From assembly GCA_947498775.1 (NCBI GenBank), contig CANMLL010000001.1, positions 1 through 64,000 on the forward strand: a stretch of 64,000 bases of DNA, given 5' to 3'. Shown here piece after piece: positions 32,162 to 40,400 of this stretch (the first letter of the stretch is position 1; every line of letters starts with the position of its first letter). The notes below the pieces were generated by a model. That model did no database searches. It saw only the letters and a list, made by a program, of their open reading frames with translations, and was not told the origin of the DNA. This DNA comes from an uncultured Aquimarina sp. (GTDB lineage Bacteria; Bacteroidota; Bacteroidia; Flavobacteriales; Flavobacteriaceae). A program made the translations under genes and the position numbers.

Positions 32162-32815
32162 ATGATTGAAAAGAAAATTATATCTAAAACCATAGATTTT
32201 GTAAAAGAAACACTATCAGGAGCCGAAGGTGGTCATGATTGGTTTCATACCAAGAGAGTATTTAATAACGCAAAATTGATCTCAAAAGAAGAGAATGTTG
32301 ACAGTTTTGTAGTTGCTTTGGGTGCATTGCTTCATGATATTGCCGATTCAAAATTCCATAATGGTGATGAAACTATTGGTCCAGGGATTGCAAGAACGTT
32401 CTTAGAAGATCTTCAGGTAAATAAAGATGTTATTGACCATGTGGTGTTAATTGTCGAAAATATTTCTTTCAAAGGAGGAAATAGTAAACAAAAATTTAGA
32501 TCCTTAGAACTTGATGTTATTCAGGATGCAGATCGGTTAGATGCCATTGGCGCTGTTGGCATAGCAAGATGTTTTAATTATGGAGGATTTAAAAACAGAG
32601 CGATTTATAATCCTGATATAGTACCTAATCTTAGCATGACCAAAGAAGAATATAAAAATTCTACGGCACCCACGATAAATCATTTCTACGAAAAATTATT
32701 ACTACTCAAAGATAGAATGAATACTAAAACGGGTAAAAAACTGGCACAACAAAGACATGCTTTTATGGAGCAGTTCCTTGATCAGTTTTATAGGGAGTGG
32801 GAAGGGGAGGTCTAA
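32162..32815 (+). CDS. HD domain phosphohydrolase
   Basis: 217 residues with an HD domain: GGHDWFHTKRVFNNAK (H, about 21-35), ALLHDIADSKFHNGDE (HD, about 59-74), and the later QDADRLDAIGAVGIARCF (D, about 123-140). Proteins of this YedJ-like type hydrolyse phosphate esters, often nucleotides; the substrate is unknown. It starts 12 bp after the desaturase gene. Confidence 0.85.
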   Translation: MIEKKIISKTIDFVKETLSGAEGGHDWFHTKRVFNNAKLISKEENVDSFVVALGALLHDIADSKFHNGDETIGPGIARTFLEDLQVNKDVIDHVVLIVENISFKGGNSKQKFRSLELDVIQDADRLDAIGAVGIARCFNYGGFKNRAIYNPDIVPNLSMTKEEYKNSTAPTINHFYEKLLLLKDRMNTKTGKKLAQQRHAFMEQFLDQFYREWEGEV

Positions 32816-33082
32816 TTCAAAATCACTTTAAATTTAAATATCTATATTTGCTCGATATTTTAATCCCCATAGTACCAAAATGATATCTACAACAACCCAA
32901 AGACATACTCGAAGTAAAAAATCTTCTATAAAAAGCACACATACGCTATCCTTTCTAACTATCCAAAATTTATAAATCAATCCCAGAAGATGTAGGTTGT
33001 ATATTCTATACGCTATGTTAGTGTTAAGAAGTATAATAAACAACTTACGTTTATTCTATTTAACTTAATGTAAATTACTATT

Positions 33083-33658
33083 ATGAAAAATTTTAAATTT
33101 CTTTTTATGGTCATTAGCAGTATAATGATCATTTCTTGTGGCTCTGATGATGATGCAGGAACCGTGTATCCTATAACGCTTAATTTTACAAGTGTGACTG
33201 AAACGTTTACGTACTATCAAGATGGTGCAGAAACTGCTGTTACAGATGCAATTTTAACCAGTTACAATGATTCTGCTGTTTCACTAAGTACAGCAGAGCT
33301 AGAGGCAGAATCAACAGGTGATTATTTCAAATTTTTAAGTGATACCGAGGTTGAATTGTCTGAAGGAGGAGAGGTAATTAGAACTCCTTATGTTTTTGAA
33401 GATGGTTTCTTATTTCTTGGTACCGGTCAGGATAGACTATTATATGGTCAGGGTGATATGACCAAATTAGAATATAGATTATCAGCGCTGAGAACAAATA
33501 CAGGAGGTTCTTCTGGCGGATATGAGGATGAAGGTGATATTGAGTTTTTTCCGGCAACTTTTGAAAATTCTGTTGATTTTCATAATTACACTACCATAGA
33601 AGAAATCCAGGGAGATGAATTTTTATTGATTCATAACGTTTCTCTCGTATACGAATAA
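33083..33658 (+). CDS. Lipoprotein of unknown function
   Basis: 191 residues; lipobox IISCGSDDD at about 17-20, so it is lipid-anchored with a typical Gly-Ser-Asp spacer. The mature part is beta-rich with YPITLNFTSVTETFTYYQDG-like strands and a Gly-rich loop (GGSSGGYEDEGD). No family recognised. A strong terminator follows at 33707. Confidence 0.6.
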   Translation: MKNFKFLFMVISSIMIISCGSDDDAGTVYPITLNFTSVTETFTYYQDGAETAVTDAILTSYNDSAVSLSTAELEAESTGDYFKFLSDTEVELSEGGEVIRTPYVFEDGFLFLGTGQDRLLYGQGDMTKLEYRLSALRTNTGGSSGGYEDEGDIEFFPATFENSVDFHNYTTIEEIQGDEFLLIHNVSLVYE

Positions 33659-33706
33659 AATAGTATTGCCAAAGAATTTGGCGATTACAAACTATTTTTG
33701 ATCATA

Positions 33707-33742
33707 TAGCCTTTGCTGTTAACAGCAAAGGCTATTGTTTTA
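33707..33742 (+). terminator. Terminator after the lipoprotein gene
   Basis: A perfect 14-bp inverted repeat (TAGCCTTTGCTGTT / AACAGCAAAGGCTA, 33707-33734) with no spacer, then TTGTTTTATCC. Confidence 0.85.
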
Positions 33743-33867
33743 TCCTTCATGATGCATACAATAAACGATTTTTTGACTAGAATACTGACTAAAAATTAAT
33801 CGTTTTTTGAGATGGCTGCTTTCAGTATAACAGGTGGTTTATTCTAATTCAAAGAATAAAAAACTCA

Positions 33868-34941
33868 TCAAAATAACTTCATCTGCCCATCTTTAAATTG
33901 TTCATGCAAATCACAGTTTAACTCAAGCCTTTCAGTTTTAATGAAGTACTTTTTTCTGGCAAGATAAAAAAGCTGATGAATTTGATCGGCAATCTTCCCA
34001 GATCCAGTCATTCTTCTTCCAAATTGACTGTCACTAAGGTTCCCATTGTGGCATTCTTTAATTTGATGCAGGATTTTGTCTTTACGATCTGGCAAAGTGT
34101 TTTCTAGCCAGGTTGTAAATATCTTTCCGATAGCATCATTAAGCCTTACAATAGTATACCCAACACTTTTTGCTCCACGTTTAGAAATTTCCTTGGTCAA
34201 AGGCAGTATTTCATGGCTGTTGATCGATGGTATTATAGGAGCCATCATCACACTGGTGGGTATTCCGGCAGTGTTTAATTTCTCTAGAGTTTCTAGTCTT
34301 TTTTTGATGCTGGCGGTTCTGGGTTCCAGAATTCTTCGGGTTTCTTCTTGCAATGTTGTTATTGATAAAAAAACAGCGACCAGGTTGTCCTTGGCCAATT
34401 CAGTAAGAATATCTAAATCTCTTTGAATTAAGGCATTTTTGGTTATGATTCCCACAGGATGTTTGTATTTTAAGAATATTTCCAAGAGCTTTCGAGTGAT
34501 CTTCAATTTTTTCTCAATGGGCTGATAACAATCTGTGTTTCCAGAAAGGGATATGGGATATGCTTTCCAATGGTTACTTTTTAGTTTCTTTTCTAATAAT
34601 TCGGGCGCATTTTTCTTTACCAAAATTTTGCTTTCAAAGTCCAATCCGGCGCCATAACCCCAATATTCATGAGAATTTCTTGCATAGCAATACACACAGC
34701 CGTGTTCACATCCTTGATAAGGATTAAGAGAGTAGACCATTCCCACATCGGGACTGGTAACTTTGTTGACAATAGTTTTAGGAAAAGTCTCAATAAAAGT
34801 GGTTTGATATCTGTCGATTGGCTCTCCTTCTTTTTGGCAATAATTTAAGAAATCATCTCTCATCTCATATTGATTTATCGAGAATCTATTATGTACTTTT
34901 TCTTGTGAGCCCCTACCTTTGATGCGGTTTTTCGGTTTCAT
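33868..34941 (-). CDS. PA0069-type radical SAM protein (SPL-like)
   Basis: 357 residues. Radical SAM cluster motif CEHGCVYCYAR (CxxxCxxC, about 85-93) preceded by SLNPYQG, and the SGNTDCYQPIEKKLKITRKLLEIF stretch typical of the PA0069/spore-photoproduct-lyase-like family. These enzymes use S-adenosylmethionine and a 4Fe-4S cluster; the substrate is unknown and DNA repair has been suggested. Single gene divergent from the TIR gene. Confidence 0.85.
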   Translation of the reverse strand: MKPKNRIKGRGSQEKVHNRFSINQYEMRDDFLNYCQKEGEPIDRYQTTFIETFPKTIVNKVTSPDVGMVYSLNPYQGCEHGCVYCYARNSHEYWGYGAGLDFESKILVKKNAPELLEKKLKSNHWKAYPISLSGNTDCYQPIEKKLKITRKLLEIFLKYKHPVGIITKNALIQRDLDILTELAKDNLVAVFLSITTLQEETRRILEPRTASIKKRLETLEKLNTAGIPTSVMMAPIIPSINSHEILPLTKEISKRGAKSVGYTIVRLNDAIGKIFTTWLENTLPDRKDKILHQIKECHNGNLSDSQFGRRMTGSGKIADQIHQLFYLARKKYFIKTERLELNCDLHEQFKDGQMKLF

Positions 34942-35089
34942 GAGTATGGTTTTTTTACGGTTTAAAAGTAAAACTTTTATTGGAATATTTCCTATAAAAA
35001 ATGGAATATTTCCAAATAAAGAAAGTAATTTTGTATAAGATGATATTTGCTACAAAAGGCGAATAGGTTTTAGGTTAAAAAATAAGTCA

Positions 35090-36076
35090 GTGATGAAGAA
35101 TAATAGCTATGAGTATGATGTTGCGCTCTCTTTTGCCGGAGAGGATCGGGCTTTTGTAGAAGAAGTTGCAAATAGCCTGAATAAGAAAGGAATAAAAGTG
35201 TTCTATGATTTGTTTGAAGAAGCAAATCTATGGGGTAAAAACTTGTATGAATACTTGTCTGAGATTTATCAAAATAAAGCGAGATACACGATACTATTTA
35301 TCTCTAACTTTTATAACCAAAAGTTATGGACCAACCATGAGAGAGTTTCGATGCAGGCACGGGCGTTTCAAGAAAGCCGGGAGTACATTTTACCAGCAAG
35401 GTTTGATGATACAGAAATTCCAGGAATTCTTAAAACAGTTGGGTATATCGATCTTCAACAAAAAACACCAGAAGAATTAGCCATGTTGATCGAAAAAAAA
35501 TTAAACAAAGATCAAACGTTTTTTAGAAGGCGATGGTCAAAACTCTCTACTATGATAAGTGCTAAACCCTTTATTTTTTCAATAAAAATTATCGATCAAA
35601 AAGGGAAGCTGGTCAAAAATGCTTATGTTGTGTTGGTAGCAAATAATTCAACGTATCTCGAAGGACATTCAGACGAAAAAGGATTGGCACATTTTATCAT
35701 TCGTACACGTAAAATGTATACCGTGCTTATTGCACACCCAGAGCACCCAGCGGTGATGTTCAAGAATGTAAATCCCAAAGAAGATATCGAAGTAACTATC
35801 GAAAAAACCAAGGGATTTGGATCTGCCATAATCAATAAATCCGGTCAGATACCCGGTATTGTAGGTAAAATTGAGCCAATACGCAAGCCAGACAAAGGAT
35901 TTGCGTTGTATGCCGATAATATTGCTATAGAAGGCGGTGTTCATCAACCGTGTGATTTTGAGTTAAATAAATCTATATCCTTGGAGGATAATGGTGGAAA
36001 TATCATACATTTAACTTTCAGATTCTTTCAAGGAAGAATTGCACTAGTTGATTATCGTAAACACAAATCATCCTAA
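35090..36076 (+). CDS. TIR-domain protein with C-terminal beta-sandwich region
   Basis: 328 residues. Residues about 6-145 form a TIR domain: YDVALSFAGEDRAFVEEVANSL (betaA and helix), KVFYDL, NLWGKNLYEYLSEIYQNKARYTILFISNFYNQKLWTNHER (the Glu in NLYEYL is where NADase TIRs carry their catalytic Glu) and ILPARFDDTEIPGI. Residues about 163-240 are a beta-rich, carboxypeptidase-regulatory-like domain (FSIKIIDQKGKLVKNAYVVL ... DEKGLAHFIIR), then a further beta-rich tail to 328. Bacterial TIR proteins often act in antiphage defence by degrading NAD+. No partner gene is adjacent; both neighbours are housekeeping genes. Confidence 0.8.
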   Translation: MMKNNSYEYDVALSFAGEDRAFVEEVANSLNKKGIKVFYDLFEEANLWGKNLYEYLSEIYQNKARYTILFISNFYNQKLWTNHERVSMQARAFQESREYILPARFDDTEIPGILKTVGYIDLQQKTPEELAMLIEKKLNKDQTFFRRRWSKLSTMISAKPFIFSIKIIDQKGKLVKNAYVVLVANNSTYLEGHSDEKGLAHFIIRTRKMYTVLIAHPEHPAVMFKNVNPKEDIEVTIEKTKGFGSAIINKSGQIPGIVGKIEPIRKPDKGFALYADNIAIEGGVHQPCDFELNKSISLEDNGGNIIHLTFRFFQGRIALVDYRKHKSS

Positions 36077-36217
36077 ACATGAAGCGAATATGAAGAAATT
36101 TGAATTTTCCTTTTTTCTGAAGTAATTTTGAATTTCTTTATATGAGAGCGCATGGGTTACATGCGTTCTTAATTTTTTGATTCATTTATTTTCAATTAAT
36201 TAAAAATATTAAAACAC

Positions 36218-37288
36218 ATGAAAAGAATACTCATCTTTTTAAGCTTTGCATTATTTTTTGCTTGTAAGGAGCAGCCAAAAGAAACTGCAGAAACTGCTGT
36301 AGACAACACTACTGAAGAACTTCAAAAACCTGCAAATACCTTTGGCATTGTAATTCATGGTGGAGCAGGAACCATCCTGAAAGAAAATATGACTCCCGAA
36401 AAGGAGGCAGCATACAAGTCCAAACTTGAAGAAGCGATTAAAGTAGGACATACCATTCTTAAAAATGGAGGAACCAGTCTTGAGGCTGTAGAAAAAACAA
36501 TTAATGTACTCGAAGATTCACCACTCTTCAATGCCGGAAAAGGAGCCGTTTTTACTAATGAAGGTACCAACGAGCTAGATGCATCTATTATGGATGGAAG
36601 TAACCTCAATGCCGGTGCGGTGGCAGGTGTTAAAACGGTAAAGAACCCAATTAATTTGGCCAGAGAGGTTATGCTGAACTCACCACATGTGATGCTTTCT
36701 GGAAAAGGAGCAGCGCAATTTGCTACCGAAAGAGGATTAGAAATTGTAGATCCAAAGTATTTCCACACTGAAAACCGCATGAAGGCTTTGCAAAAAGTAA
36801 AAAAGGCCCCGGATCATCCTGATGCCAAGAGTGCAACTTCATTTTATGATCCCATTATCAAAGATTCTAAATTTGGGACCGTAGGATGTGCGGCTTTAGA
36901 CAAAAATGGAAATCTGGCTGCAGGTACTTCTACAGGTGGGATGACTAACAAAAAATGGAATCGTATTGGTGATTCCCCGATTATTGGTGCAGGAACATAC
37001 GCTAATAACGCCACATGTGCGGTATCAAGTACAGGTTGGGGAGAATATTTCATTAGAGGAATGGTGGCTTATGATATTTCTGCAATGATGGAATATAAGG
37101 GGATTTCGCTTAAGGAAGCCACAGCCGAAGTAATTCAAAAGAAACTTACTGCACTTGGTGGCACAGGTGGTATCGTAGCGATCGATCACCAAGGAAATGT
37201 ATCAATGGAGTTTAACACGGCAGGGATGTATCGGGCAACGATGAATGCAGATGGAGAGTTAAAGGTGGGTATATATAAAGCCCCCTAA
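36218..37288 (+). CDS. Isoaspartyl peptidase / L-asparaginase (Ntn hydrolase) lipoprotein
   Basis: 356 residues. Lipobox LFFACKEQ at about 14-18. The catalytic domain begins IVIHGGAGTI, includes DAGKGA-like NAGKGAVFT and LDASIMDG, and the self-cleavage/nucleophile site FGTVGCAALDKNGNLAAGTSTGG with Thr as nucleophile (GTVG, about 224). These proteins cleave themselves and then hydrolyse isoaspartyl peptides or asparagine. Its stop codon lies in an inverted repeat at 37282-37386. Confidence 0.9.
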   Translation: MKRILIFLSFALFFACKEQPKETAETAVDNTTEELQKPANTFGIVIHGGAGTILKENMTPEKEAAYKSKLEEAIKVGHTILKNGGTSLEAVEKTINVLEDSPLFNAGKGAVFTNEGTNELDASIMDGSNLNAGAVAGVKTVKNPINLAREVMLNSPHVMLSGKGAAQFATERGLEIVDPKYFHTENRMKALQKVKKAPDHPDAKSATSFYDPIIKDSKFGTVGCAALDKNGNLAAGTSTGGMTNKKWNRIGDSPIIGAGTYANNATCAVSSTGWGEYFIRGMVAYDISAMMEYKGISLKEATAEVIQKKLTALGGTGGIVAIDHQGNVSMEFNTAGMYRATMNADGELKVGIYKAP

Positions 37289-37386
37289 TCCCCAGAGGGG
37301 GAACTCAATTTTTTCTGATTTAAAAGCTCCTATAACTTACTCGTAAGTTATAGGAGCTTTTAATTTCCCCCTTTGGGGGTTAGGGG
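37282..37386. repeat. Nested inverted repeat after the asparaginase gene
   Basis: An outer imperfect inverted repeat (37282-37303, CCCCTAATCCCCAGAGGGGGAA, against 37365-37386) surrounds a perfect 20-bp stem with a 2-nt TC loop (37321-37362). The left arm holds the asparaginase stop codon. The inner hairpin, with T-rich flanks, probably works as a terminator in both directions. Confidence 0.7.
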
Positions 37387-37438
37387 ACTTTTAAAAAATA
37401 CCTTACATTTATAAAGTCAACTAAATCCATTCAATCCT

Positions 37439-40400
37439 ATGCGGTTATCACAAATTTTGGGTACGTTACTTTTTGTAACCCTGGTTTTCTCATGTAAGAA
37501 AAAAGACGCACAAGCCATCGCCGAAGCCAATGCTTCAGAACTCAACAAATATCAAGACTATATTTCTGATGTGTCTACAGGAGTCATTTCGGTGCTGGAT
37601 AATGTGTATGTGGTTTTGCAAACACCCGTTGAAGGCTGGGATGATAATCAGGAACTTTCAAAAAAATTACTTAAAGTTTCTCCGGGAGTTAAAGGAAAAG
37701 TAATTGCAGTAAATAACCGTACTATTTCATTTCAACCCGAAGAAGGGTTTGAAGAAGATACGCAATATACCTTTACGCTTGATCTCGAGGATTTGGTTAC
37801 CGATTTAAAAGATGACCTTTATGAAGAATTTGTGTTTAGTGTACAAACCCTAAAACAACAATTCTCGGTGATTACAGACAATCTTCAGTCGTATAGCAAA
37901 AATTGGCAATATATCGATGGTACATTGACTGCTAGTGATCAACTGCAACTAGAAACCGCAAAGCAATTAATCACGGCATTTCAAAAAGGAAAAGAGATAC
38001 CCGTAAAGTTTGGTGAATCTATTGATAAAAGCAGGCAGTTTAGTTTTAGAATTGATAGTATTCAGCGTTTTGAAGATGATTCTGAAATTGAGATAAAATG
38101 GTCAGGCAAAGCTTTTGATATTGATACCGAAGGTGAAACCACATTATCGATTCCTGGTAAAAATAATTTTTCGGTAATCAGTGTTTCAGTAGCCAATGTA
38201 GACAATCAATATGTAGAGATCAATTTTTCTGATCCGCTTAAGAAAAATCAAAATTTTAATGGTCTGGTTACTATTTCGGGAGCTAATAATTTAAAATATA
38301 CGGTAAATGGAAATGTATTAAAAGTCTATCCCAGGAAAGAATTAAAAGGAAATTTAGAAGTAACTGTTTTTGAAGGAATACGAAGTACAGATAATTATAA
38401 ATTGAAGAACAACTATGCTGAAAATGTATCGTTTCAGCAGCCAAAACCAGAAGTAAGATTGCTGCAAAATGGTGTTATATTGCCAACTTCAGATAATTTG
38501 AAGTTTAATTTTGAAGCAATTAACCTGCGTGCTGTAGAAGTTCAGGTCGTCAAAGTATTTGAAGATAACGTGCTGCAGTTTCTGCAAAACAATAACTTAG
38601 ATGGTTACGGAAATTTACGAAGTGTTGCCAGACCTGTTGCAAAAAAACTAATCAACCTACAAGAGAATACCTCGTTAAACCTAAGTAAATGGAATGCTTT
38701 TGCGATTGATCTTGCAGCATTAATCTCTCCAGACCCGGGAGCGATCTACAGAGTAGAACTTAATTATCGCAAGGCATATTCATTGTACAAATGTGACGGA
38801 CAGAAAGCCGATGATACGCCTGTTGCTGAGTTGGTAGAGAATTATGATGAAGAGGAGGAGTCTAGTTTCTGGGATACCTCACAGTATTACTACAATGATT
38901 ATTATAATTATAACTGGCAAGAACGTGATAATCCATGTACTACTTCGTATTTTAGAGATCGTAAGGTAGGAGCCAATATACTGGCTTCAAACCTTGGTGT
39001 GGTAGTTAAAAAAGGACTCAATCAGTCATACATGATCACAGTAAATGATATCATTACTACCAGTCCTGTGCCTAATGTAAAAGTTACATTCTACAATTAC
39101 CAACAACAAGAAATGGGTATCGCTACAACAGATGCCGAGGGGATGACAGGTTTTGACGCCAATCGCCCGGCATATTTTGCCATAGCAAGATCGGGAAAAC
39201 AGCAAACGTATGTAAAACTGAACGATGGCAACGCGCTATCGGTTAGTAAGTTCGATGTTTCAGGGGTTAGACTCCAAAAAGGAATTAAGGGATTTATTTA
39301 TGGCGAACGTGGTGTCTGGCGACCTGGAGATACTTTGTTTTTATCTTTTATGCTAAATGACAACGCGAATAAACTTCCGAAAAACCATCCTGTAAAATTC
39401 GAGCTTAGAGATCCGTACGGCAAAGTTACACATCAAGAAACTAAAACCAATGGGGTTAATAATTTCTACAAGTTTATTGTAAATACCCCCGAAGATGCAC
39501 CTACCGGAAACTGGAAAGCCAAGGTAATTGTGGGAGGAGCCAATTTTGACAAATCATTAAAGATTGAAACCATAAAACCAAACCGACTTAAAATCAAAAC
39601 AACTTTTGAAGATGAGGTATTTGGTGCCAATAAGAATATAAGAGGAAATCTGGAAGCACTTTGGCTACATGGTGCTGTGGCAAAAAATCTTAAAGCAGAT
39701 ATCAATGTAAGATTCACACCATCCAAAACCAGTTTTAAAACCTTCCCGGGCTATGTTTTTGATGACCCAACACGCCGTTTTGGCACCGAAGAACAAGAGG
39801 TTTTTAAAGGAAAAATTTCGGGAGAGGGAAAAGCTTCCTTCAGCATAAAACCAAAACTACAAAACAAAGCCGCCGGGATGCTTAAAGCATCTTTTATTAC
39901 CAAAGTATATGAAAACGGAGGCGATTTTAGTACCGATGTGGTTTCAAAAGAATATTCTCCGTACAGCAGCTATATTGGACTCAATGTTCCAAAAGGAGAC
40001 AAAGCACGTGGTATGTTACTTACCGACACTAAACACAGTTTTGAGGTAGTTTCTGTAGATGAAAAAGGAAACCCAAAAGCTGTAAAAGACCTTGAAGTAT
40101 TTATTTACAAAGTCGATTGGCGATGGTGGTGGGATACTTCTGCAGATAATTTATCTTCCTATAATCGTGGATCGTATCATAGTGAAGTGTTTAAAACCAA
40201 AGTAACTACAAATAATAGTGGTAAGGCTAGCTTTAATTTCGAATTAAAATATCCCGAATGGGGAAGATACCTGGTAAGAGTTATAGATCCTAATGGTGGT
40301 CATGCAACCGGAAAAACAATGTATGTTGATTGGCCGGGGTGGGCAGGAAAATCGCGAAAAAATGACCCATCTGCTGCAACGATGTTGATCTTCTCTACCG

